This document shows positions 44,545 to 56,364 of a stretch of DNA of 64,000 bases, in pieces. Below the pieces are notes generated by a model. It searched no databases. It worked only from the letters and a program-made list of their open reading frames with translations, and was not told where the DNA came from. Position 1 is the first letter of the stretch; every line of letters begins with the position of its first letter. This DNA comes from Arabidopsis thaliana (Eukaryota; Streptophyta; Magnoliopsida; Brassicales; Brassicaceae): contig NC_003071.7 in assembly GCF_000001735.4 (NCBI RefSeq), forward strand, positions 9,045,151 through 9,109,150, read 5' to 3'. A program made the translations under genes and the position numbers.

Positions 44545-45988
44545 GGGAGTGGGAGAGAAAGAGAAAGAGAGAGAGAGAGAGAGCTTATAAACATCTATAT
44601 ATATTTATATCAAATTTTTTTGTTACCTTTGGATGAATATTGAATCCAAATTTTTTTTTTCTGAACTATAAACCTATAATGATTTGCGTAAAATGACACT
44701 TTTATGTGGATTATGTCAAACCTGGGTTTTAGTTTGTTGATTCCTAAGTGTGGCACCCTATGCTTGTTTCGCATTTAAGGGTTGAAATGTAAACCTAATT
44801 TATTTTTCGCATGCTATAATAAATCTGAGTGATAGCTTGCGCTAATAAGAACTAGTAGATATTGTTCTTGCTCAATGCAATCAAATTATCGATCAAATCT
44901 TTTTCAACTTAGCTCCTATATAATTTTCATTATTCCCTCTTTTAAAAAAAGAAGTTTTTAGAGGGTTATCTCCTTTGCATTGTTGATTGAGTTCTATAAG
45001 CATATTGAAGTATTTTATTCATTATCATTACCGGAATATCTACGTTAGCCATAAACATTTACTACAAACTTGAAATGCTTCACTATAGTCTATAGACTCT
45101 AGACTGTAGACTATTAGGTGTAACATATGGGACCATTGAATTAATGAACAAAGAGTTTCTAATTTGATGTCTCTAGTGAGAAAGCAAAATATTAAGAAGA
45201 GGTAGGTGAAGCAAAGCATTGTCTCTAGTAATTACTTGATGCACATATACATATCTCTACATTTAAAAGACACATTTAATATAAATTCAATGCACTTATT
45301 TAGCTTCCCTCTTTGCCTTTCCCTACTAGCCACAAATGGTGTTTGTATACGAAGCAACTAGTCTTCTTAATATAACGCACATATTTATTTTTTCCATCTA
45401 TAATATTATTTCTTTTGCCTTGGAATAAACTGCATCCACATGTACTAATATTTCCACTAATATCTATTATATATGACCTATAACACTCACACACATGCAT
45501 ACTGAAGTCGATATTTATCCTCATAACCTCTATAAAAGTAATTTAAATGAGAAATTATGAAAGATGAACTTAAAATGCAAAGACGGAGAGCATAGCTTGG
45601 GAGGAAGCTCACGAATCCCGGATGGTGCAGTCATAACTCATATGTTATTATCCAACATGAACCGGTGGGAAATGAGCAAGATTTTTTCTTTGTGTTCCTT
45701 GGAAGTGCGACGATAAATTCTCAGGACTAATTAAGATGCATGTTGTTGTTTGAGGGATTCATAGATAGTTTTGATGGATGCCAAGAGTCTTTTCACTTGG
45801 AACTCAAAATCCTTTTATGAGCAATGGTTTGTGTTCTCGAAATGGAACACATAATGCAGTGTGAGATTTTCCGAGAAAGATTTCATGCATGGAGAACATG
45901 GAGCTACTCGCAGTGACTTATAAACTTGATGATTTTACTTCTTTGAGAGATAAATTTAGTAATTTTGTTTTTGTTTGTTTTTTGTATA
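44545..45988. other. AT-rich spacer downstream of SAUR12
   Basis: SAUR12 3' UTR with the GA repeat, then AT-rich sequence with no supported gene. Open frame 45300-45524 (minus) has no family features. Confidence 0.5.
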
Positions 45989-46971
45989 TCTACATATACA
46001 TTTTTGCAGCCACTTTAGCAAATAAATCATCTACTTGACACTTATTTACAATGGCATGCCATTAACATTTATTGTTTTACTAAATTTATTTTTAAATCTA
46101 AATATAAAACCTATTATGTTACTAAAATTTAGGAAACTAAAAAAAAATCACAAAAACATTTAAATCTTTCCAATTAACATTAATCACCCTGATTTTTCGT
46201 TTTAAATCATTTATTTTCAGTTAATAAAATGAATCAAATCTTATATTACAATATATGCTTTAATATCTTCATTAAAAATTAATTACGTAATAAAAATTTG
46301 AAACCCAAATTATTTCTCAATCCATATTTTTCGTTTTAAATTTGCAATTGTACAAAATAATTTTGTTCTTTTTTCTGGGATAAATAAATTGTACATGTAT
46401 TAAGTTGATATTGTTGATTCAAATAATATTCACAAAATGACTAAATTTAGGTTATTAAAATAAAAAATAGTTAGTCAAAAAACAAGTATATTAATCCCAA
46501 ATTATGATTAAACTAAATATTTATTTATAATAATTTTTACCAAAAATTAACATTATATATATTAAAAAATTTGAAGTACCTTTTTAAAGTACTTTTGTGT
46601 TAGTAAAGTAAGAATTTACAAAGAATGGCATTACACTAAAGCCAAAAACAATTGTTATTTTTAAAAAATATTATTGATATATTTTAACTTTATAAAACAT
46701 TATTAATATTTAAACATAAAAAAATTTAAATTTTATGAGACGAGAAGTATAGCAGGATGGGTTTGGATTGATATGAAATACAGCGAGACGGGTTTGGATT
46801 GATATAACACAGGTTAAATATTTATTTTATTATTTTATCATCACTAATTTTTTTAATTACAATATTAATATAAAATTATATATCTTTAATACTAAATATA
46901 AAACCATAAAATTTAATTTTATTATATATGAAAAATATTTGCCCCGTAGTGTATCACGGGTTAAATTCTAG
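45989..46971 (+). mobile_element. non-autonomous Helitron (ATREP-like)
   Basis: The 3' end reads GCCCCGTAGTGTATCACGGG then TTAAATTCTAGT: a short imperfect CCCGT/ACGGG hairpin followed by CTAG, the classical Helitron terminus, with the host T after it at 46972. The likely 5' end is A|TCTACATATACATTT at 45988/45989, fitting insertion between A and T without duplication. The 5' part holds TTGACACTTATTTACAATGG, a sequence style I associate with Arabidopsis ATREP elements. Near the 3' end the words GGGTTTGGATTGATAT occur twice (46758 and 46791). The body is very AT-rich and has no Rep/helicase frame. The 3' end is firm; the 5' end is less certain. Confidence 0.66.
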
Positions 46972-48769
46972 TTTACTTTAAATGCCGTTTGTTTTATATT
47001 AGCCCGTTGATAGAAAACATTTCTTTTTTTTCTTTAATTACTTGTAGACTCTATTTACTTGGTGCAAAATTTTCTTACATATTGGTTAGTAGATTTAATT
47101 TTAACAAGAAACATAAAGGTTACATAAACTTAGAATGTTCAGTTATATTAATTTAACCTATCAATAACAAGTTTTTATTTAGTTTTTTTTTTCTGTTGGA
47201 GCCTTAAGAAATATAAGTATAATGAACTTGGTGGAATATGAATGAATGGACCAGAAGGAAAGCTGTAAAGGATGGGTGATAGCCAATTGGATGAGAGTAG
47301 CTATCGATTTTTTTGCAGAATCTATCGTTTTCGTCCCATTCCGTACACGTTTTTGTGTGTGCTTTTATTTTTGTTCTATTGATTTTCTTTTTGAAGGTGC
47401 ACCAGTTCCCATATCAGTTGTTACTGACCAGATACCCTAATAACTATTGCGCCTTATTTTGTATCTAAATCTTGTGGACTTTGACTTCACATTGGGATAG
47501 TTATGTGATTTGGCAAATTAATTGAATTTTTATTACGTGGTTTGGCGAAATAAGAAACATTTTGAATGGTTTGACAAACATAACTTGTTAAAATTACCTT
47601 AAATAAAAAGAGTGCATTGATCATGTAACCCATGGTTTTGGTGATTGAAGCTTCTTGTAGCGTGTACACCTTTGCAGACCACTAGATGATCTTAGTGTTA
47701 ACGATTTAAACATACTCAATCATTCAATGCTCCATTTGTGATGACAGAAGAATCATATCCATATTATTCAGATTCAGAATCAGAAGGAGAAGAAGATAGA
47801 GACGACGATTGGAGTTATGTGAAAGCAATGTGCATGTCATTTGTTTTGTTGGTCAACCTTAGATAATCTATTCGTTTATGCTCTTTTGATATGTACCCTT
47901 TTCATTTTACATATTTTAATAAAGTAAGTTTTGTTTCAAATCAACCTTTAGACGCTTAGAATTCAATATTTGATTGGCGAGAAGAATTCAATAATGACTA
48001 CAAACATGGACTGTGAACATAAAGGCTATTAGAATATGTGAAAGAAGTTTGTAACCCCGAGAGACGAATACGATCAAGATATGTGAACTGATGTTTTGTA
48101 ACCGCCTTTGAGCATCTTTACGTTCAGATGCTGGATTGGGTACAAGACCCCTTCCTATATATATGTGAACTGATTGGCATGTTCTTTTCGTTGAGCTTCT
48201 TCATCATTGTTTTCAACTTCATTTTCTTCACAATCCATTTTTTCAGAAAAGCAATGGGCCTGAAACTCTCTTTTGAAATTTATTTTATGTAAGCCATCAC
48301 TCCCAGTTGTATCCAATCCATCATTCTATTTTACTTTAATAAGATTCAAGAACATGTTGAAAGATCCTACTGTAATAAAAATCCATAAAGACTACAGGAG
48401 GAGATGAAGCTGGAGAGAAGTAGTCTAAGCGAGAGAAGCAATTTCACAGCATTTGACTCTGTTAAAACGATTTAGATCCAGTAATATTTATAAACCTTAA
48501 AAATTGTCTCATAGATTATCCAAAATCCAAAGGGAAATAAAATCCTAACTGTGTAAATATATGACCAAAACAACATAAGATCACCTGGTCCAGAAAGAAA
48601 GTCCTCCATTACCACTATATATATGTGTGTATGTTTCAGGAAATATGATCAAATTTCCCGGACATAATCTTTATATATGTTTCTTTAAAACTTCCAAAAA
48701 CAGAACTCTGCACAAAAGATTCTTATCATATATGTAACTAGACAACTGCGGATCGCAGTTTTACTTACC
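46972..48769. other. gene-poor spacer upstream of the bZIP30 3' end
   Basis: AT-rich with one small acidic open frame (listed separately); the last few hundred bases should include the bZIP30 3' UTR. Confidence 0.5.
47741..47866 (+). CDS. small acidic open frame, doubtful gene
   Basis: ATG to TAA gives 41 residues: MTEESYPYYSDSESEGEEDR, then DDDWSYVKAMCMSFVLLVNL and R. The serine/acid block is much less AT-rich and more protein-like than its surroundings, which suggests either a small peptide or the 5' end of a lost gene. There is no support for expression and no family that I recognise. Confidence 0.25.
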   Translation: MTEESYPYYSDSESEGEEDRDDDWSYVKAMCMSFVLLVNLR

Positions 48770-50909
48770 CTAGTCGTTTGAAGTGTGCTTTGCTTTCATT
48801 GTGCTACACTGATTGGAATGCTGCATCTGTTGGTGTTGTAACTGACTTATGCTAAGCTGCTGAAACATCTCCGGGTTTAGTGACATCTTTGATTCGCTGC
48901 TGCTGCTCCCACTTTGCCTGCGGTTCGGCTCCCCTATCACCAGTTTCAACCGCTGGACTTCTTCATTCAGTTTCTCTGACAGAGCTGCCAAACAAGGAAT
49001 ATCAAAATGTTACCTCTCTAGGAGAACTTACAAAAAATCAAGAAACGTGGTAGCTAAATTCTCCGGAGAGATCAAATCTTTTAATAGAGTAAGTTAAACA
49101 AGAGACATATTTAGCGGTAAGGATGGATAAAATTCGGGTGCAATCTTGCGGCCATGAGCTAAATAATCAAGGACAAGGTTCAGGTTTTTCCATACATAGA
49201 ATACACAAACATTGTTCCTACTCAAGGCTGGGGAAACCGAAAAGGGAAAGTTCTTACGGTAGAAGAAAATCGTCTATGGAAAGTAAAACAAAGCATTCGG
49301 ATAAGGACAAGACACTGACTTGGTTCCATCGAGTTCGAATACAAAACAATCCTAAAGCGACTCAGCAACCCTAATTTTGAGAATGAATACTTTTGATAAT
49401 GTGCATACCATCGCGGAGTTGTGCTTGCTGCTCCATAGCTTGAAGACGAAACTTCAGCTCACTGTTCTGGTTTGTCAACCCCATAGAATCTCTCTGAGCC
49501 ACCAAAGGAAACAATATAAGACTACAGACTTATTCAAACATGATAGTTTGTTGTTTTGTCTCGCACCTGCAAATGTGTGAGCTGAGCCGATAATGTAGTA
49601 GCTTCAGTCTGAAGTGTCTGCACCTTGTGTTCCAACTCTGCCATGTATCGCGTCTTCCGCTCCTTTGAACGTGCAGCAGATACGCGGTTCGCCAAGATTC
49701 TAACGAGATGGTTAAATCAAAACAGTCAAGTCACAACAACAACAACATCAAAATGTCTAATGAAGCATCACTATTTTATTACCTTTTAACACGCTTAGGG
49801 TCAGCCATTACAATCTCAGCGAGTTTCTCATCAGCTGCAATCTTCTTCATTTCAGCTGCAGTAAACTCACTGTTTCCAAATTCAACACTATAAGCACTTG
49901 AATTCCCTTCACCTGAATTGGTTGGGGAAACTTTAGCTGATGAAGAAGGCGGAAGCTTTAGCGATGATTCGTCGCCGAAATTCAACTTCCCCATGAAACA
50001 ACTGTCCATAGAAACACTCCTGTAATGTCTACCAGTAGGAGCAATATCTCCACCTGCTCTTCTCTTCACGCCTGAAGAAGAAGAACTCAACGCAACCTTC
50101 ACATTCCCACTCGCACTGCTATCTCCTTCAGAATCACTACTACTTCCACCATTCGTCTTCTTTGTACCACTACCTCTACTACTCTCCATCTCCTCCACAT
50201 TCTCATTCCCATTCTTGCCATCTTCACCTCCAAAAGAATTCAAGACATCAATGTTATCAAGATTCATATAAGCCGTGAAAACATCGTCCATAGCTGCTTC
50301 AACCTCTGGTTTTCTTCCCTTGTAGAAGCCTTCTCTCGGTTCTTTCTTCACCAAATTAGACCAATCTGATGTATCTTCACCAGAGATCGATCTCTCCAAA
50401 GAACTCAAAGGAGGAGACTTTTGATTCTGAGACATCATTGAACTAAACCCAAAAGTAACATCACTATTCGAACGCCTATGCGACTTTCTCGGAGGTAGAT
50501 TCTCTCCATCTCCGGCGTTCCTAGAGCTAGAAGAATGACACATCGTAAACGGTGACGGAGGCAACGAAGGACTAAATCCGGCACCGGTTTTCTCCTCCAC
50601 CGACACCGAAACCGACGGAGCAGAAGGATTTAACGGCGGCAATGAATCAAAGGAGAAGAAAGAAGACGGTTGCGACATAGAGCGAGAATGTCTAGGTTGT
50701 AAAGTCGCCGGGATCTGAGAGTAAGGAGAAATGGGTGGAATCGGCGGTGGAGGAGCTCCGGTGAAAGGGTGACGGAAGTGATGGTGAGAGCGGATAAGAG
50801 CAGGATTCAAGTGAAGATTGTGTTTAGGGATCGAAGAAGACGATGTACCAGAAGAAGAATTAACTCTCTGCATCATATTGGTATCTGTTGTATCACCACC
50901 ACCACCCAT
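48770..50909 (-). CDS. BZIP30: group I bZIP transcription factor bZIP30 / DRINK ME (AT2G21230)
   Basis: Four exons: 49783-50909, 49567-49699, 49409-49493 and 48770-48984, giving 519 residues. A long serine/proline-rich N-terminal part (with [16 protein letters not shown] near residue 45) precedes the bZIP: basic region from about N380 ([20 protein letters not shown]), then a leucine zipper through the end of exon 3. As in all group I plant bZIPs, Lys (K388) replaces the usual Arg of the N-x7-R motif, which shifts DNA preference. RSHSMSQP-like serine sites (about 75) and [12 protein letters not shown] (about 143) could bind 14-3-3 proteins. The C-terminal tail is glutamine/histidine-rich ([11 protein letters not shown]). 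A 5'-UTR intron ends just before the ATG (CAG/AAAATCAAAATG). DRINK ME is known to restrain growth in reproductive tissue. Confidence 0.95.
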
Positions 50910-51441
50910 TTTGATTTTCTGAGATTCCGAACAAAAATAAAAGTCAGAAACTTTGAAGAAGAACCAAAACCCTAACTAAAGTTTGATCCTTTAGCTGGAG
51001 ATTTCAACAATAATTGATTTCCCCCAAATAGAGAAGATAAATCTATTAGAAAGAAAGAAATTTGACCTGAAATGGGGAAGTGAATCTCTCTCTCTCTGTG
51101 TTTTCTTCAGCAATCAATGGCGAAAATAGCGAAAGAAGGAAGGAACTAAAAGAAAAAACGATTCTTTTGAAACGTTGACCAAAGCAGCAATCATCCACTG
51201 GTCGGAAAAGACTACTTTCGTCTAATTACATATAGAGTATGTTTATTTCTCTATCAAATTCAACAAATTTGATAAAATAAAAATTAATCTCAATAACAAA
51301 AAAATGAAAGAACAAAGCTTTAATGAAATAAACTAAACAAAAATATTAAAAAAAAATCATATTGTCTGAACCCTCTCACGGTTACAAATTTATAATCATA
51401 TATAGATAAATCTAAAACAACTTGAAGACATGTTTAATCCT
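50910..51441. promoter_or_regulatory. bZIP30 leader with intron, promoter, and next 3' UTR
   Basis: On the minus strand a donor (CAG/GTCAAA near 51066) and an acceptor (CTCAG near 50921) define a likely 5'-UTR intron of about 145 bases. Further right is the short promoter, then the 3' UTR of the next bZIP gene. Confidence 0.45.
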
Positions 51442-53617
51442 TTAGTTATGTCCATAAAATTCATGGTTTGGTTGCTCATGATTAAACTCGTTGACATTGC
51501 ATTGCTCTTTGAATATGTTTGGGTCCAATTGCTGGTGCTGATTGAACTCATAGGTGTTGAGTTGCGGCTGGAACACGTTTTGGTCCGATTGATGCATGGT
51601 TGAACCCTCGAACTGGTTGGGATTTTTCATCCCCTGACCAGTTGCTACTTTAAATCGGTTGATTTCAGCAAGGAGCTCTTCACTTTGTTTCAGTTGTTTC
51701 AGTAGTTGAGAATAGTCGACACTCCCTCGTTCATTTGCCTCCTTTTCTAGCCTTCGGAGTTCATCTAATTGTTTAGTTAAAGCTACAAAAACAAAAAAAA
51801 TGAAAGCTTATATATCTTCTTCAGTCACCGAGCATGGATATTTTTTCAAATAAAAAAACGATGGTACGATGAAGGATCTTGTTAGGAACCTCATATAAAA
51901 ATGATTTACATACTAGTTAGACATCAAGTTTTCGATATAGCAGAAAAAAATAAACGTATTTCACAGTTGAAGATTTGGTAAAAACTTTGGTAAAAAAAAA
52001 AGGAAAAAAAAAGGAAAAAAAAAAAAAGATTTGGTAAAAACTCATTCAAAATTCTTTTTATGAAGAGAAATATGTGGCTAAAACGTACCAGTAAGAAGAG
52101 GGGCCTGTTGCTCTAGTAATTGAAGTCGAATCTTCGCTAACTTATTCTCGTTCATCATCACTATGTTTTCCTTCTGCATGCAACAACAATAGTTTTGTTT
52201 AAACAAATTCCCTATAGAAGAAACTTAGACATGACAAGTAGATGGTTGATATTGTGATATATATGTCTCACCTCCAAAAGTGTCATCGTTCCAAACAGTG
52301 AAGCTTGAGTGTTTTCAAGAGTTTCTACTCTGAGTTCCATATCACGAATCTTCTTTTCCCGATTCTCCTTAGAACGTGCAGCTGAGGCTCGGTTTGCCAA
52401 CATTCTGAAAGAGCATCAATATGAATAAATAAATGTCAACAACCATACATCACAAAAGATAATAATAAAATATATTAAAGAAAAAATATTGTTCCCTAAT
52501 ATAAGTCACCCAGTCTTGCTTACCTTTTATATTTCTTAGCATCATTTGCACCTCCCGAATCAGTATTGGTTATCATCAAAACATCAGCATTCCGATTCTG
52601 ATCACTATTGTTAACAGCACTTTGGTTAGGCATGATCATATACTCAGAGCAGAATTCCTTCATTGCTTCCTCATTATATATGAGCTTTCCAAATCCGCCT
52701 TCCTCGCCGCGGCTTGAGTCCCCAACCAACATACTTGATAGCTCACTGTTGGTCCTTTTATGATACTTTCTAGGCCTGCTACCGGAGACTTTCGCAGAGT
52801 TGGACCTCGTGACTGGAACCCGAGGCTGAGGATGCAACGGGGGACGGTTAGACATTTCCTCCAAATGTGCTGATGGAGATGGGTGACCCGGCGGAGATGA
52901 TCTCACCATCGGATTAGAGGAGTAGACAGGCGCCGGCGGTAAGACCGAAAGCACAGGCGACCTATGAATCAACGACCCTTTTCCGCGGTTGGAGCGGGGA
53001 AATGAATCACGACCGAACAACGGCGGAGCAGAGCTGGCCGGTGCTATGGATGAGAACACAGGGGAAGGCTGAGGGATCGACCATGTTCCGGTGTTGGAGT
53101 GAGAAAATGAGTCTGGACCGAACGACGACAGAGCAGAACTGGCCGGTGCTATGGATGAGAACACAGGGGAAGGCTGAGGGATCGACCATGGTCCGGTGTT
53201 GGAGTGAGAAAACGAGTCTGGACTGAACGACGACGGAGTAGAGCATGATGAAGGACTCGTCTGGGGAAAGTAGAAGCTAGACGACGAAGCAGAGCTCACC
53301 GACGCCTTTGAGTTATGGGACGACGACGGCGTAGGAATCATTTGGTGAATGTTGGAGAAGCTAAACGAAGGTGTAAAGCTTGCCGGATTATTGAATGACG
53401 TCAGTGAAGGACTCGCTTGAGTGAAGTCGGAGAAGGTAGGGGACGGTTGAGTCGTACACCGTGGTCCGGGGCTGAAGTCCGGCGACCCGGCTGGATAACG
53501 GATCAGTGGTGGTGACAGAGAAGTCCGGGAAGAGAGTGACACGCCGGTGCTCTGGCCACCATCATCAGTACTGAAAGGATTCTGCTGGTATTGAGTCATA
53601 TTTCCACGACCGTTCAT
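51442..53617 (-). CDS. BZIP74: group I bZIP transcription factor (AT2G21235, probably bZIP74)
   Basis: Four exons: 52524-53617, 52272-52404, 52089-52173 and 51442-51782, giving 550 residues. The internal exons are 133 and 85 bases, exactly as in neighbouring bZIP30, and all intron phases agree, so the two are old duplicates. The basic region starts near N369 (NRASAARSKENREKKIRDME), with the group I lysine; the zipper follows. The N-terminal half is serine/proline-rich and contains a 34-residue unit repeated two and a half times (SFSHSNTGPWSIPQPSPVFS...). RKYHKRTNSELSSML is the counterpart of the bZIP30 serine site. The frame is also open at an ATG nine codons upstream, but a likely 5'-UTR intron acceptor (TTGCAG/AAACTCC, near 53637) excludes it, so MNGRGNM is the start. 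Confidence 0.9.
53040..53245 (-). repeat. 102-base coding tandem repeat in the bZIP74 gene
   Basis: Two nearly identical 102-base units followed by a diverged third encode successive 34-residue units around FSHSNTGTWSIPQPSPVFSS. The reverse strand also stays open through it because the unit length is a multiple of three. Nucleotide differences between the first two units are few, which points to a fairly recent internal expansion. Confidence 0.75.
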
Positions 53618-55279
53618 CGTTGTTATCGGAGTTTCTGCAATCATATGGAAGTTTTGTTATTTTTCTTAAAGAAGAAATCAAAAATCGAATGCATAAATGG
53701 GAAAGAGTTAACAATAGTCCAAAGCTAAAATTGAAATGATCAAATCGTGATATTCAGATTAATTCTATGAAAACTTTGATCAGGTTGCAGACAAGGAGAC
53801 CAAAAAAAAAGAAGAAGATTGAAACGTTGAGACTTGAGAGAGACATAAAGAGTTAAAAGAGAGGAGACCTCAAGCTTCAACAATGGATAAGGACAGTTGA
53901 CAAAAGAAATCTCTCTGAGAAAATGATTGGTGTTTTTTTTTGTCTGGTTCAATAGATTGCACGACCCTCCTATTTATATTTGGTTAAGGAAAGGACACAA
54001 GTCTCATGTTTTTCACCCTCCTCATATTTAATTAAGGATTTTTCCCTTTTTATGGTCTCAAATATTTTATATCTATACATTTGAATTATTTTTTCTATAA
54101 AACAGCTTTTACATTTTTAAGATAAAAAGCTATACTGTACTGTGTTGTAAGGTTATACAATGAAAATTTATAAATCTAAATTGTTTGTGTTTTGCTATCG
54201 AGTCATTAGTTAGTTATTTTGCCGCGTTATTTATTCTAGTGAGTTATTTTATCACGTTTTTTTCAGTTTTATTAATGAGTTATTGACACGTTTATTTCGT
54301 TGTAATCGAACTATTTTACCACGTTTATTTAAGACTGATCAAGGAACATAAATATTGTTTGTTTTCTTTTTCTGATTTAGATATACATTTGGTTCATCTC
54401 TAGAAGAATTACCAATGTTGGATTTTACAAATGATTGTTGTTTGATTTTTTACAGAAAGTTTTGTATATTTTTGTAGTCCTTTGATTAATTGTAATTGTG
54501 AGATTTATTTTTTGGCTATATTAATAAATATCATATATCTCCTTTTTTTGATCAACTAATATTTTTATTTTTGTTTATTAATTTATTGATTTTAGCAATC
54601 ACTTAATTAGTAAATCTTTTCTATGCACTACATGGACCCACATTAAATTACATTACTTAATTGTAGATATTTCAGTGAATCTAAATTAAATTTTGTAAAA
54701 AAAAATGTATTTTTATTTGGAAAAAATAATTGTTGTTAGCAATAAATTAATAGATACTATAAATGATTGTAAGTTTGTTTAGAAATTAAATTTACCACAT
54801 TTGGCTAAAAATTGGGTAAATCACCATAACAGTATTCTATATAAGTAATTTATCTTAGACCAATTATGTAGCGACAAATGTACATTAGTAGATTTACTTC
54901 CTTGTTTTTTTGGGGCCACCTTTCGGCCACTTGATAAGTAAAATTTCTTTCTATTTGGGCCAAAGTAACTTCTTATTGTAGAACCGGTAACGAAATTGAC
55001 TCAAACAACCCATGAGACTCACACATATTATTCCTCGCTGAACTGACACGTGGCATTATTTCAAAGAAGTAGAGATTTTTACCTTGAATGTAAAGATTTT
55101 TTATTTTAGTTTTTCCAAAACTCTACTTTATAGCAATTCAAAATTTTGCAAAAAATACTTTCCCTAAAAAACAGAGGATCTAGTATTTTACTTGGGTTGT
55201 TACAAAATTTCAAAGAAAAACCAAAACCCATTGTAAGACTTTTTCATCTTTTGCTTTTAACTAACAATATATAGTACAT

Positions 55280-55333
<54 letters not shown>

Positions 55334-55533
55334 AACTCAGCTCATAAGAGGGGAAAAAAGAAAGAAAGATGTAATTCGAATTTTTGAAGATCATTGGTCG
55401 TTGGATTATTGGAAAAGATAAAATGCTGAATAACAAACATATCACAAAAGAGATTATTAGATTCTTGAATCGATCTGATAGCTAACCACATCAAAGTTAT
55501 TTTTTTGAATGAACCACACTAAGTTTTAATTTG
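53618..55533. other. bZIP74 promoter and AT-rich spacer
   Basis: The likely 5'-UTR intron spans about 53637-53868 (minus strand, donor GAG/GTCTCC). A TATAAATA box lies near 53971-53978. The rest to 55533 is very AT-rich and contains a long AT microsatellite at 55282-55331. No other gene seen. Confidence 0.5.
55281..55331. repeat. (AT)n microsatellite
   Basis: About 25 uninterrupted AT dinucleotides. Length probably varies between accessions. Confidence 0.95.
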
Positions 55534-56034
55534 CTAACGAGTTCGACATGATCTTACTTCGCCGTGAGACGGGAATGACACTGCGCGTTTTATCCTCGGC
55601 ATCTTCTTGTCATCCGGAGCAACCACAACGGCTAAACTTTGGCAGCTGTTTTTCACCGTTTCTTCAGTTCGTTTAGTCGTCTCGGTACTCTGATTCTGCA
55701 CCACACACGGTTCTTTGCTTGGAGTTGAATCCACAATCTGATCTGAGCCGCGCCTGACGAGAATATGAAGACCGATCAAGATGACAAGAGGAAGACACAT
55801 CAAGAACAATGCATAGTAGATGATCCACCCGAATCCCGTGTGACTCTTTCCGTGACAGATCCACTCAATGACTAAAGCCATTCCTGAGGTGAATGTAGTC
55901 AAGCTGCTTAGGACAAAAACTTTGACAATCCCCGGATTCGGAATTTGCAAGAAGGCTCTTGCGGCGCCAAGAAACCATATCTCTTGTGACCGTTGATGCG
56001 TCTCCACATGCGCCACTGTGGCTTTCTCCATCAT
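55534..56034 (-). CDS. small two-helix membrane protein of unknown function (probably AT2G21237)
   Basis: The frame from MMEKATVAHVETHQRSQEIW gives 166 residues. Two hydrophobic segments lie at about 39-60 (VKVFVLSSLTTFTSGMALVIEW) and 70-92 (GWIIYYALFLMCLPLVILIGLH). The C-terminal third is hydrophilic, with many Ser/Thr/Glu and a basic end (KKMPRIKRAVSF, VRSCRTR). The frame is open 36 codons further up, but that part (KIKHKVSINNNK) looks like translated leader, and the ATGs at 56034 and 56031 are the first plausible starts. No family recognised. Confidence 0.7.
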   Translation of the reverse strand: MMEKATVAHVETHQRSQEIWFLGAARAFLQIPNPGIVKVFVLSSLTTFTSGMALVIEWICHGKSHTGFGWIIYYALFLMCLPLVILIGLHILVRRGSDQIVDSTPSKEPCVVQNQSTETTKRTEETVKNSCQSLAVVVAPDDKKMPRIKRAVSFPSHGEVRSCRTR

Positions 56035-56364
56035 TTTGTTGTTGTTTATGCTTACTTTGTGTTTTATTTTTTGTTCTCTCCTCTCGGTATAAAAAGAAAC
56101 TAACAAGTGAAAGAAAAAAGGGGTAACAGATTTTGCTATCAAAGGGGTAACAGATTTTGATTTTTAACTGTTACGATTTTATTTTATTTTTTGAGGTCAA
56201 AACACAGATTTTTTATGCAAACCATTTTTGCCCATCCAAAAGATACACATAACAATGGTTTTACCATACACAACAAAGAACAAACTATGGACAATAAAGA
56301 CAAAGACAACACCTAATCTTAAGAAGACGAGAGAAACATACTTGGACTGTGTAAACAACAGAGG
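56035..56364. other. spacer between AT2G21237 and BPC4
   Basis: 330 bases holding the short promoter of the former and the 3' UTR of the latter. TAACAGATTTTG recurs near 56128 and 56149 as part of a small tandem duplication (about 21 bases, GGGGTAACAGATTTTGCTAT then GGGGTAACAGATTTTGATTT). Confidence 0.5.

Noticed and set aside
53002-53246. Open frames on both strands across the bZIP74 repeat
   Set aside because: Produced by the 102-base tandem unit, a multiple of three; only the minus-strand bZIP frame connects to a conserved domain.
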